This document shows positions 29,403 to 38,456 of a stretch of 64,000 nt of DNA, piece after piece. The notes beneath the pieces are model-generated. The model searched no databases. It had not been told where the DNA came from and saw only the letters and a program-made list of their open reading frames with translations. Position 1 is the first letter of the stretch. Each line of letters begins with the position of its first letter. This DNA comes from an uncultured Alphaproteobacteria bacterium (GTDB taxonomy: Bacteria > Pseudomonadota > Alphaproteobacteria > Rhodobacterales > Rhodobacteraceae). The stretch spans positions 1 through 64,000 of the forward strand of contig CACFXF010000002.1 of the NCBI GenBank assembly GCA_902570265.1, read 5' to 3'. Both the position numbers and the translations under genes were made by a program.

Positions 29403-29855
29403 TTATTTATCAACCATCATTGCAGTAAAATTAGCTTCTGCAACTAATTTTTTTTCTACAAATGCATTTCCAGAAAATTTCCATGTATTTCTACGATTTC
29501 TTCTTACTAACACTTCTAGGTGAAGTACATCACCAGGTTGAACTAGTTTTCTAAATTTTGCATTTTCTATAGACATAAAATAAACAAGAAATCCATGATC
29601 AACTATCTTAAGAGTTTTGGAAACTAATATTGCAGCGGTCTGGGCCATAGACTCAATAATTAAAACTCCTGGCATTATGGGTTTTGAAGGAAAATGTCCT
29701 TCAAAATGAGGTTCATTAATTGTAACATTTTTTACACCAGTTGCAGACTTGCCACTGATAATATCCTCTACTTTATCAATTAACAAAAATGGATACCGAT
29801 GTGGTATCAACCTTTTAATTTCGTCTAGATCAGCCTTATTTTCATTTTCTATCAT
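29403..29855 (-). CDS. fabZ: 3-hydroxyacyl-[acyl-carrier-protein] dehydratase FabZ
   Basis: Dehydrates 3-hydroxyacyl-ACP in fatty acid elongation, competing with LpxA for the same substrate pool. The hot-dog fold is marked by IPHRYPFLLIDKV (catalytic His) and GHFPSKPIMPGVLIIESMAQ (catalytic Glu). It has 150 residues. It follows skp directly; the lpxD gene that usually sits between them is absent here. Confidence 0.96.
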   Translation of the reverse strand: MIENENKADLDEIKRLIPHRYPFLLIDKVEDIISGKSATGVKNVTINEPHFEGHFPSKPIMPGVLIIESMAQTAAILVSKTLKIVDHGFLVYFMSIENAKFRKLVQPGDVLHLEVLVRRNRRNTWKFSGNAFVEKKLVAEANFTAMMVDK

Positions 29856-29874
29856 TTTTTAATACTCTTATCAT

Positions 29875-30489
29875 TCAGGAAGTAATTTCCTGAGTTATTT
29901 CATCAATATTAATGTATAAAACATTCATACGTTCTATTACAGAATTTGTGATGTTTATTCTAGAGTCAAAAATTACTAATCTAAAAGCCTTGTTATCAAT
30001 ATCGATAACTAATGATGCTTCATAAATTTTCATAAACTCTTGGATTATAGGTATCATATAAGTATTGAAAAATTTTTTTTTCCAAATATTTAAATTGTCC
30101 TTAATAATTGCTTCTTTATTTCTCTGATTTAATCTTTCGAGCTCTACCCTCTTATCAAAATCATTTGCTAATTTCAAAAACTCATCAGAGTCTATGTTAG
30201 GTCTAATTAAAGTCAGTTCTTTTTCTTCATCTATAAATATTTTTTCAATTTTTTCTGCTTCAACTGATAATATTTCTTCCTCATCCTTAAATTTTTGAAA
30301 AATGGCTTTACCTAATTTTGTGTCACCAAATATTTTTTCATGAGATATAACTAAAACGCTACGTTTGAAATATTCTCTACTATTTTCTAAGGGTATATTT
30401 TTAGAATCTGATAAGGAAGAAGTCGAGAATAATAACAGGAAAGAAAATAATGTAGCATTTAAACAAAATAATCTTTTTATTAATAGCAT
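29875..30489 (-). CDS. skp: OmpH/Skp-family periplasmic chaperone
   Basis: Likely periplasmic holdase delivering unfolded outer-membrane proteins to BamA. A signal peptide covers about the first 25 residues (LFCLNATLFSFLLLFSTSSLS). The mature part is mostly charged helices, predicted coiled coil at about residues 65-150, as in Skp tentacles. At 204 residues it is slightly longer than E. coli Skp. Sequence identity of this family is always low; position just downstream of bamA is the strongest support. Confidence 0.8.
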   Translation of the reverse strand: MLLIKRLFCLNATLFSFLLLFSTSSLSDSKNIPLENSREYFKRSVLVISHEKIFGDTKLGKAIFQKFKDEEEILSVEAEKIEKIFIDEEKELTLIRPNIDSDEFLKLANDFDKRVELERLNQRNKEAIIKDNLNIWKKKFFNTYMIPIIQEFMKIYEASLVIDIDNKAFRLVIFDSRINITNSVIERMNVLYINIDEITQEITS

Positions 30490-30497
30490 TAAATTTC

Positions 30498-32798
30498 CTA
30501 AAACTGTGAAGCTATATTAAAACTAAAATTCTCTGTTTTATCTATTCCTGATTCATACTGCTGAGGTTTTGCCCAGTTAAATTGCAATGGACCAATTGGA
30601 GTAGACCAATATAGAGTAAAACCAATTGAGCTTCTAATTTTGCTATCAATACTTTTTAAATTGTTAGGATCCAGAGATAATTTTGATTTATTGTATTTTA
30701 ATCCCCATAATGATCCAGCTTCAACAAACAAACCTCCGTAGAAACCTAATTCTTTTGGTAATCCTAAGGGAAAATTTGCTTCAACTCTACTAACAGCATA
30801 ATTTTCACCACCTAGTGGTTCATTACCTTCTCTAGGACCAATTTGACCGTATTGAAATCCTCTTAAACTCCTACCTCCTAAAGAAAAACGATCTGTGGTT
30901 CTTGAAAATCCATTTTGCATTTGCATAAATCCGCCTTCTAGTTCAGCAGTTACTGTAATAAGCTCATCAAAATATGAATTATAAATCTTCCCTTTTGCTG
31001 AACCCTTTATAAACGAATTACCAGCTCCTAAACCTGAAACTGTAAGATCTGATCTAAACACATAGCCATATTTTGGTTTTACTATTGAGTCTCTACCATC
31101 TTTTAAATAATTGAGAGATAATTCTGTTTTTGATATTTTTCCTTTATCTTCTTTTAAAATCAAAGAGGACGAGGATTCAGGAACAGAAATTTTTTCCTCT
31201 AAAAACTTTAAAGAAGTAATTAGTCTACTGTCACTACCAAGATTAAAACCAAAACCGGTTCTTAATGAACTTTCATTAGAAGAGAAAGATGATTGCTTTG
31301 GTTCTACGTCTAAATAGGTCAAATCAATAATTGCCGATAAATCTCTATTAAACAAAGAAGGTTCAGTAAAACCAAACTTAACACTTTTATTACTTTCAGA
31401 TGCTAAAACTTCGAATAATAATCTTTGACCCTTACCTAGAAAGTTTCTTTCGGAAAGTGATACAGTTCCTGACAATTCTGTATCTGTTGAGTAACCGGCT
31501 CCAAAATTTAAAGAACCAGTTGGTGCTTCTTCTACTTCTACAGAAACTACAGCTTTATTAGGAGAACTTCCTGGGAAAACAGCCACAGAAAGATTTTTAA
31601 AAAATCCTAAGGCCCTTAATTTTTCTTCAGTCTTTCTTAATAAAGTAGGATTAAAAGCATCACCTTCAGAAATAGAAAATTCTCTTCTAATAACTTTATC
31701 TAAAGTTTGATTATTTCCTTTTATATCAATTCTTTCAACATACAAACTAGGTCCATTAAAAATCTGAAAAACTATTTCTACATTATCTCTTTCTTTAATA
31801 TTTATTTTTTTTGAAGAAACTTTTGCAAAAGGAAAACCTAAGTCGTTTATCCTTTTTTCAATAGATTTTCTTGTCTTTTCTATTTTTGAACCAACATAAA
31901 GATCACCAGATTTAATATTAACCAAATTATTTATAGTAGATAAATCTAAACTAGAAATCTGATTATCAAATTTAACTTCTGAAATTGATGTCATATTCCC
32001 TTCGAATATTGTGTATGTAATATTAAAATTTTTCCAATCATCAGATAATGTACCAACAGAACTCTTTATTTTTGCATTTGCAAAACCTTTATCATTATAA
32101 AAATCTTCTAAGAGTTTTCTATCTTTCTCTTGCCGTAACTCCGAATAATCGTCACTAGTAGAAATAAATGAAAAAATGTTTTTTTGGGATGACTCTATTA
32201 CTGATCTTAATCTAGCATCACTAAATTTTTTATTTCCAATAAAATTAATAGACTTGATTTCAGTTCTAGGACCCTCTTTTATTGAAAAAACAAGACCAAT
32301 TCCACCCTCCTCTAGAATTACTTTTTGAGGATTTATTATTGCTTTAAATCTACCTTTTTCTCTATAAATTTGTAAAATTTGTCTAACATCTTCATCAATA
32401 GCACCTTTGTTAAAAGGAGTTCTACTTTTACTAGAAATGACTGAAAGTAAAAAACTATCCTTAAAAATCTTATTACCTTCAAAATCAACTTTATTAATTA
32501 TTGGATTTTCAATTACAGAAATAATTAATCTACTACCCACTGGGTTAAGCACAACATTTTGGAAGAGACCTGAATCACTTAATCTACGAAACCCTTCATT
32601 TATTGAATTTGCAGAAAGATTATTAGATTTTGACAAACCAGAAATCGCAACAATAGTTTCCGAAGAAATTTCATTATTACCAGATACTATTATTTCATTA
32701 ATCTTAAATTGAGATAGTGCAAAAGTTGAACATAATATAAATACTACAACTATATTATAAAAATAAGTTATTATCAGTTTAAATAATCTATAAAACAT
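30498..32798 (-). CDS. bamA: Outer membrane protein assembly factor BamA
   Basis: Omp85 protein that inserts beta-barrel proteins into the outer membrane. A signal peptide is at about residues 10-30, followed by five POTRA domains (the first begins FKINEIIVSGNNEI). The C-terminal barrel contains the FSLGGRSLRGFQYGQIGPRE region with the conserved RGF motif of lid loop 6. The last residue is phenylalanine (FNIASQF), the expected BAM signal. The length is 766 residues. It is followed by skp 8 bases downstream. Confidence 0.97.
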   Translation of the reverse strand: MFYRLFKLIITYFYNIVVVFILCSTFALSQFKINEIIVSGNNEISSETIVAISGLSKSNNLSANSINEGFRRLSDSGLFQNVVLNPVGSRLIISVIENPIINKVDFEGNKIFKDSFLLSVISSKSRTPFNKGAIDEDVRQILQIYREKGRFKAIINPQKVILEEGGIGLVFSIKEGPRTEIKSINFIGNKKFSDARLRSVIESSQKNIFSFISTSDDYSELRQEKDRKLLEDFYNDKGFANAKIKSSVGTLSDDWKNFNITYTIFEGNMTSISEVKFDNQISSLDLSTINNLVNIKSGDLYVGSKIEKTRKSIEKRINDLGFPFAKVSSKKINIKERDNVEIVFQIFNGPSLYVERIDIKGNNQTLDKVIRREFSISEGDAFNPTLLRKTEEKLRALGFFKNLSVAVFPGSSPNKAVVSVEVEEAPTGSLNFGAGYSTDTELSGTVSLSERNFLGKGQRLLFEVLASESNKSVKFGFTEPSLFNRDLSAIIDLTYLDVEPKQSSFSSNESSLRTGFGFNLGSDSRLITSLKFLEEKISVPESSSSLILKEDKGKISKTELSLNYLKDGRDSIVKPKYGYVFRSDLTVSGLGAGNSFIKGSAKGKIYNSYFDELITVTAELEGGFMQMQNGFSRTTDRFSLGGRSLRGFQYGQIGPREGNEPLGGENYAVSRVEANFPLGLPKELGFYGGLFVEAGSLWGLKYNKSKLSLDPNNLKSIDSKIRSSIGFTLYWSTPIGPLQFNWAKPQQYESGIDKTENFSFNIASQF

Positions 32799-32845
32799 TA
32801 TTTTTTATCCTAAACATTAAACATACCTAAACATACAACAAAAAA

Positions 32846-34162
32846 TTATAAAATAATACGCAATAAATCATTGTAAGTTGCAAATACCATTAAACTTAAT
32901 AGTATAAAAACTCCAATAAAAGTAAAAATTTGCATAAAAAAAACAGATGGTTTTTTAGAAAAAATTTTCTCATAAAGTAATAATACTAAGTGACCTCCAT
33001 CTAAGATAGGCAAAGGGAACAAGTTTATTATTGCAATACCAGTGGATATTAGACCTACAAGGCTAACAAAGGAAATAAAACCATTTTTTGATACGTCAGA
33101 GATAGCGTGAGCAATACCAATCGGTCCTGATATATGCTTTGCACTTATAGATCCATTGATAATTTCGAATAAACCCCTTAACGATCCATCAATAACTCGA
33201 AAAGTTGCTGAAAACCCAAATTGAATTGCTTCAAATATATTAGGTGTAATTCTTTCTGGTTCTAAAGCAAAACCACCAATAATCCCAATTCTCATTGTTT
33301 CTTTAAAACTACCATCAGGATTTTCAACAGGTCTATTTTCTGGAGATAAAATTTTTTGTGAGGTAATACCATTTCTTAATATCTCTAACTCTAAAGGATC
33401 ACCATTTGATTTATTTACAAATTTTTTTAATTCTTCAAAAGTAAAAATACTAATTTCATTTACAGATAATATAAAATCTCCTGGTAATAAACCAGCTCTA
33501 GAAGCAGGGGATAGAGGTTCTATATTTTTTATTAATGGCAGAAATAAATTAGGAATATTAAATTTTAAAACATCATCATTTCTTTTAATCAGAAAATCTA
33601 TATCTTTTTTATATTCTAATTCATTGTATTTAACGATTATATCAGAAAAATTCTCAATCGATTTATTATTAATTTCTAATACTAAATCACCTTTCTTGAG
33701 TTTAATATCTTGAAAGGGAGTATTGTTTATTTTACCAATAATTGGTTTATCATTGCTAAAACCATTTATCATAATAATAGAGGTAAAAAGAAAAATTGAT
33801 AATAAAAAATTAGCTAGTGGACCAGCTGAGACAGTTAAAGCTCTAGATAATATTGTTGCATTATTAAAATGATTCAAATTTTTAATTGAATTGTTATTTT
33901 GTTGAGATAATGAGCTAGGATCTAGATCTCCCTCAAATTTAACAAACCCCCCAAAAGGAAGTAGACAAAATTTCCATAAGACACCAGAACTATCTTTAAA
34001 CCAAAATAACTTTGGTCCAAATCCAATACTAAATTCGTTTACACCTATTCCACATTTTTTTCCAATATAAAAATGGCCAAATTCGTGTATAAAAATTACT
34101 AATGAAAATGCAGTGAAAACATAAATTATATTAGAAAAAGATGCAAATATTAATTCAAACAA
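32846..34162 (-). CDS. rseP: RseP/site-2 family zinc metalloprotease
   Basis: Intramembrane metalloprotease that cuts anti-sigma factors or signal peptide remnants. The zinc motif HEFGH is at residues 26-30 in the first transmembrane helix, and the third ligand region is LPILDGGHLVLLLYE near the C-terminus. Two central PDZ-like domains are suggested by the GDLVLEINNKSI and GLLPGDFILSVNEI segments. It has 438 residues. The start is TTG at 34162; no ATG lies before the zinc motif. It sits in the usual dxr-rseP-bamA order. Confidence 0.94.
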   Translation of the reverse strand: MFELIFASFSNIIYVFTAFSLVIFIHEFGHFYIGKKCGIGVNEFSIGFGPKLFWFKDSSGVLWKFCLLPFGGFVKFEGDLDPSSLSQQNNNSIKNLNHFNNATILSRALTVSAGPLANFLLSIFLFTSIIMINGFSNDKPIIGKINNTPFQDIKLKKGDLVLEINNKSIENFSDIIVKYNELEYKKDIDFLIKRNDDVLKFNIPNLFLPLIKNIEPLSPASRAGLLPGDFILSVNEISIFTFEELKKFVNKSNGDPLELEILRNGITSQKILSPENRPVENPDGSFKETMRIGIIGGFALEPERITPNIFEAIQFGFSATFRVIDGSLRGLFEIINGSISAKHISGPIGIAHAISDVSKNGFISFVSLVGLISTGIAIINLFPLPILDGGHLVLLLYEKIFSKKPSVFFMQIFTFIGVFILLSLMVFATYNDLLRIIL

Positions 34163-34175
34163 TTTTCTTATTTTC

Positions 34176-35339
34176 CTAAATTCTTATTTGTTGAGATATT
34201 TGTCTTACTCTATTATTTAGAGATATTATTTCATCAATTGAATATAGCAAAGTGCACTCATATTCACTCATTTCGGGTAACTGTAACACCTTCTCAACTA
34301 AATTACTCATATCTAAAAATTTAATATCATTACTAATAAAACGGTCTAATGCAATCTCCTTTGCAGCATTAAAAACCACACCTAAACTTCCTTTTGTTTT
34401 TAATATTATTCTTGCCAAATTAATAGACGGAAATTTTTTTTCGTCAACTTCTTCAAAAGAAAGATTTTTTAGTGAAGTTAAATCCAAATCTTTTATAGGA
34501 ATTTTTTTTCTCTCTGGATAATTTAATGTATGAGCAATAGCATTTCTCATGTCATTTGGGCATAATTGCGCTAAAGTTGAATTATCAATAAATGTCACCA
34601 TAGAATGTATAATTGATTCTGGATGAATGACTACCTCTAATTGATTAGATTTCAAATCAAAAAAATATTTAGCTTCAATAAGTTCTAAAGCTTTATTAAA
34701 CATTGAGGCACTATCAATTGATATTCTTTTTCCCATCGACCAAGTAGGATGATTCATAGCTTGAGCAACTGTAACATTCGACATTTCAGATAGTGTAAAA
34801 TTTCGAAATGGACCTCCACTAGCTGTTAATATTACTTTCTTAATAGTTTTTGGATTTTCAGAATTTACACATTGAAAAATAGCATTATGTTCGCTATCTA
34901 CCGGTAAAAGTTTTGATTTATAAGTATTAGCAGTATCCATTAATAATTTACCTGCACAAACTAAAGATTCTTTATTTGCAACTGCTACTATTTTACAATA
35001 TTTTACTGCTTCTATTGTTGGTGGTACACCAGCAAAACCAACTATTGCTGAAATAATCCAATCTGCTCCCATTCTTGCTGTATCTAAAATTGCTTCTTCT
35101 CCAGCATAAATTTCAACATTATACGACGATAATTTTTCCTTAAGTTGGAAAATACAATTTTTATTTGCAGTAACTACTCTTTTAACCTTAAATTCAATTG
35201 CATCCTTACAAAGTTGTTCAATATTATCATTACCCGTTAAAGCCAGTATTTCAAATTTTTGAGTATTTTTTAAAATTCTAATTAAACTTAGGGTACTCTG
35301 ACCAATTGACCCTGTTGATCCAAAAATTATAATTTTCAT
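34176..35339 (-). CDS. dxr: 1-deoxy-D-xylulose 5-phosphate reductoisomerase
   Basis: Second enzyme of the MEP isoprenoid pathway, NADPH-dependent. The nucleotide-binding motif is IIFGSTGSIGQSTLSLI. ANKESLVCAG, the metal- and substrate-binding PVDSEHNAIFQC, TASGGPFRN and NHPTWSMGKRISIDSASMFNKALE are all present. The length is 387 residues. It lies between cdsA and rseP on the minus strand. Confidence 0.97.
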   Translation of the reverse strand: MKIIIFGSTGSIGQSTLSLIRILKNTQKFEILALTGNDNIEQLCKDAIEFKVKRVVTANKNCIFQLKEKLSSYNVEIYAGEEAILDTARMGADWIISAIVGFAGVPPTIEAVKYCKIVAVANKESLVCAGKLLMDTANTYKSKLLPVDSEHNAIFQCVNSENPKTIKKVILTASGGPFRNFTLSEMSNVTVAQAMNHPTWSMGKRISIDSASMFNKALELIEAKYFFDLKSNQLEVVIHPESIIHSMVTFIDNSTLAQLCPNDMRNAIAHTLNYPERKKIPIKDLDLTSLKNLSFEEVDEKKFPSINLARIILKTKGSLGVVFNAAKEIALDRFISNDIKFLDMSNLVEKVLQLPEMSEYECTLLYSIDEIISLNNRVRQISQQIRI

Positions 35340-35359
35340 AACAAAATACTCATAACTTA

Positions 35360-36130
35360 TTATAACCCATATCCTAAATATATTATTAAACTATAACCAA
35401 AAATACCACCAATTATGGAGTCCATTCTATCAAAAACTCCTCCATGACCAGGTATAAAATTGCTACTATCTTTAATAGCTAATCTCCTTTTAGCATAACT
35501 TACAAGAAAATCTCCGAATTGAGCACATAAACTTATAAAAACAACAGTTATAATTTCTAATATTACACTTTCTGTAAAACCATAAAAAAACAAACCCCAA
35601 ACAAGTAAACAAGCCAAAACTCCTCCTAAAGCTCCTTCAAAAGTTTTATTTGGTGACGTTTTTGGAAAAATTTTATATTTACCTAATGATTTACCTATTA
35701 AATATCCACCAACATCCGAAGCAATTATTAGAGATAAAAGATATAAAGGCTGTTTTAAGTTAATTATTCCTGAAATATTGCAAATAATGTTAACAAATAG
35801 ATATAAAGATAACAAAATATAAAATTGAGCAGATATTCGTAAAAATCTTTGTGCTGAAAAAGATATATTAAATAATAAAATAATTAAGCAAATCGATAAA
35901 AATATAACCGTTTGTTCTATAAAAAAAGTGGATATGAAACCAAAAAAAGGAGAAAATAAAAAAAATATTTTATTTTTTAAGTGTAATGTAGAATTATTAA
36001 CTTCTAAAAATAATAGAAAAACTGTAAGCCCACAGAAAAGTAAAATGGTAAATTCACCAATATTAAATGCTAAAAAAATTAAAGCTATAAGAATAACAGA
36101 TGATATTAGTCTTATAATAAAATTTGACAC
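35360..36130 (-). CDS. cdsA: Phosphatidate cytidylyltransferase
   Basis: Makes CDP-diacylglycerol for phospholipid synthesis. A polytopic membrane protein with at least six hydrophobic segments. The family signature is at the C-terminus, DSSNFIPGHGGVFDRMDSIIGG, with KTSPNKTFEGALGG before it. It has 256 residues with a GTG start at 36130. It lies 4 bases after frr; the undecaprenyl diphosphate synthase gene (uppS) normally found between frr and cdsA is missing from this place. Confidence 0.94.
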   Translation of the reverse strand: MSNFIIRLISSVILIALIFLAFNIGEFTILLFCGLTVFLLFLEVNNSTLHLKNKIFFLFSPFFGFISTFFIEQTVIFLSICLIILLFNISFSAQRFLRISAQFYILLSLYLFVNIICNISGIINLKQPLYLLSLIIASDVGGYLIGKSLGKYKIFPKTSPNKTFEGALGGVLACLLVWGLFFYGFTESVILEIITVVFISLCAQFGDFLVSYAKRRLAIKDSSNFIPGHGGVFDRMDSIIGGIFGYSLIIYLGYGL

Positions 36131-36134
36131 ACTA

Positions 36135-36692
36135 TTATACTTTCAAAATATCATCCTGTTTAATCTTAAGTAATTCATCAATTTGTTTTATAAAGTCATT
36201 AGTTAAATTTTGAACCTCCTCATACCAAAATTTCTCATCATCTTCAGACATACCGTCAGACTTTAATTTTTTTATTTTATCCATACCATCTTTTCTGACG
36301 TTTCTTACTGATATTCTAGCTTGTTCGGCAAATTGCGCAGCCAATTTTGATATTTCTTTCCTTCTCTCCTCATTTAGTTCTGGTAACGGAAGCCTTAATA
36401 AAGTTCCTTCAGTAACAGGGTTGATACCTAAACCAGAATTTTGAATTGATTTCTCAACTGCGTTTACATTATCTTTATCCCACACATTAATTGTTATTAG
36501 TCTAGGTTCTGGAACATTGATAGTAGCGCACTGACTTATAGGTACCTTTGATCCATAAACCTCTACACTTATGTTATCCAAAATAGATGAAGATGCTCTA
36601 CCAGTTCTTAAAGATTGGAAATCAGTCTTAACCGATTCTAAAGCTCCTCTCATGCGCTTATTTATATTTTCTATATTAAATTCTTCAATCAT
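36135..36692 (-). CDS. frr: Ribosome recycling factor
   Basis: Splits post-termination ribosomes together with EF-G. Family motifs are LRTGRASSSILDNISVEVYGSKVPISQ, TINVPEPRLITINVWD, GINPVTEGTLLRLPLPELNEERRKE and RNVRKDGMDKIKKL. The 185-residue length is exact for the family. It lies 14 bases after pyrH in the translation block rpsB-tsf-pyrH-frr. Confidence 0.97.
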   Translation of the reverse strand: MIEEFNIENINKRMRGALESVKTDFQSLRTGRASSSILDNISVEVYGSKVPISQCATINVPEPRLITINVWDKDNVNAVEKSIQNSGLGINPVTEGTLLRLPLPELNEERRKEISKLAAQFAEQARISVRNVRKDGMDKIKKLKSDGMSEDDEKFWYEEVQNLTNDFIKQIDELLKIKQDDILKV

Positions 36693-36706
36693 TTAAAACT
36701 CCACTT

Positions 36707-37435
36707 TCAAATAGAGGGTGAAACTATTGTAAACCTACCATTTCCTTGAATAACATCTTTCATATTACCAAAATTTTTTAATGAAAAAACAACTATTGGT
36801 ATTTTGTTATCTCTTGCTAATGCAACAGCAGATGCATCCATTACCTTTAAGTTTTGTTGAAGGATTTGATCATAAGTAACTTCATCATATTTAATTGCAT
36901 CTTTACTAATATTTGGATCTTTATTGTAAATACCATCAACATTTGTACCCTTAAATATAGCTTCACAATTCATCTCGGTAGCTCTTAATGTAGCAGCAGT
37001 GTCAGTAGTAAAGTATGGATTACCTGTTCCAGCTGCAAATATACAAACTCTTTTTTTTTCAAGATGTCTTACAGCTCTTCTTCTAATATAAGGTTCACAA
37101 ATTTGGTCTACAGATATTGCAGACATAACTCTTGTATGTATCCCATAACTTTCAAGAGCTGATTGCATTGCAAGAGCATTCATTATTGTTGCTAGCATTC
37201 CCATATAATCAGCAGTCGTTCTTTCCATTCCTTTAGCACTTCCTTGTAGCCCTCTAAATATATTACCGCCACCAATTACCAAACAAATCTCTACACCAAT
37301 CTCGTGAACACTAATTATGTCTTTAGCAACCAAATCTACAGTTGGTGGATCTAACCCAAATTGCCCTCTCCCCATCAGAGTTTCACCTGATATTTTTATT
37401 AGAACTCTTGAATATTTTACATTAGACTTAATAAT
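36707..37435 (-). CDS. pyrH: UMP kinase, probable ATT start
   Basis: Phosphorylates UMP to UDP in pyrimidine nucleotide synthesis. Motifs include [10 protein letters not shown], the [20 protein letters not shown] stretch and [12 protein letters not shown]. The first in-frame ATG, 37375, would remove the first beta strand and conserved KISGETLMG motif (with the ATP-site lysine), encoded immediately upstream. The frame is open back to TAA at 37457-37459 and has no ATG, GTG or TTG. ATT at 37433-37435 lies 7 bases after a GGAG and gives 242 residues, the normal UMP kinase length. The next ATT codon (37430-37432) is an alternative. Function firm, start inferred. Confidence 0.88.
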   Translation of the reverse strand: MIKSNVKYSRVLIKISGETLMGRGQFGLDPPTVDLVAKDIISVHEIGVEICLVIGGGNIFRGLQGSAKGMERTTADYMGMLATIMNALAMQSALESYGIHTRVMSAISVDQICEPYIRRRAVRHLEKKRVCIFAAGTGNPYFTTDTAATLRATEMNCEAIFKGTNVDGIYNKDPNISKDAIKYDEVTYDQILQQNLKVMDASAVALARDNKIPIVVFSLKNFGNMKDVIQGNGRFTIVSPSI

Positions 37436-37463
37436 TATATTTCTCCAAAGAAAATTTTAACCA

Positions 37464-38339
37464 TTAACTTGAAATTGATTTCATAACCTCTTCTGCAAAG
37501 TCTTCAGAAGCTTTTTCAATTCCCTCACCTACTTCAAATCTTACATAATCTAAAATACTATTATTATTTTTTCCTAGAATTTCTTTAATTGTCACATCAG
37601 GATCAATTACAAAATTTTGGTTTAAAAGAGTTACTTCACTAATGAATTTTTTTAATTTTCCTTTTACCATATTTTCAACGACATTTTCTGGTTTGCCACT
37701 TTCTCTTGCTTGTTCAGAAAATAATTTCTGTTCTTTCTTAATCAATTCATCTGAAAGATGTTCTTCTGATAAGGCTAGAGGATTTGAAGCTGCTACATGC
37801 ATTGCAATCTGCTTAGCCAAAGTTTCATTATTTGATGATAAAGAAACAGCAACCCCTATTTTCCCAAGATAATCAGAAGTAGAATTATGAATGTAAAAGC
37901 CAATATACTTCCCATTAAGAATTTGCATACGCCGTAAAGAAATTTTTTCACCAATAGATGCAACTTTTTCAATTAAAAATTCATCAACAGTTCTATCATT
38001 TATAGTAGAACTTAAAATTTCATTTAGAGTAGTTTTCCCAATCGCGTTATCTAAAATATGATTGATCATGTCTTGAAATTCTTTATTTCTTGCAACAAAG
38101 TCAGTTTCACAATTAGCTTCTATTAATATAGCTGAATCACTTGAAAGTTTAATACCTATAAGGCCTTCAGCGGCTATTCTACCTGATTTTTTTTGTGCTT
38201 TTGCTAAACCCTTTTGCCTCAACCAATCAGAAGCACTTTCAAAATCACCATTAGATTCTGTTAAAGCTTTTTTGGCATCCATCATGCCAACACCAGTTAT
38301 ATCTCTTAACTCTTTGACCATCTTAGCGGTAATTGCCAT
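37464..38339 (-). CDS. tsf: Elongation factor Ts
   Basis: Guanine nucleotide exchange factor for EF-Tu. The UBA-like N-terminus MVKELRDITGVGMMDAKKAL and the EF-Tu contact motif NCETDFVARN are intact, followed by the two dimerisation-domain repeats. The length is 291 residues. It is 117 bases downstream of rpsB, and together they form the conserved rpsB-tsf unit. Confidence 0.97.
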   Translation of the reverse strand: MAITAKMVKELRDITGVGMMDAKKALTESNGDFESASDWLRQKGLAKAQKKSGRIAAEGLIGIKLSSDSAILIEANCETDFVARNKEFQDMINHILDNAIGKTTLNEILSSTINDRTVDEFLIEKVASIGEKISLRRMQILNGKYIGFYIHNSTSDYLGKIGVAVSLSSNNETLAKQIAMHVAASNPLALSEEHLSDELIKKEQKLFSEQARESGKPENVVENMVKGKLKKFISEVTLLNQNFVIDPDVTIKEILGKNNNSILDYVRFEVGEGIEKASEDFAEEVMKSISS

Positions 38340-38456
38340 ATTTAAACTCCTAATGACTTTCCGTTTTATAAATATCTAATATCACAAATAGTAAGAATAA
38401 TATCCCTACTTTAAAATAGAAAAAATTAATAAATTTAATTAAAATTATTACGTACT

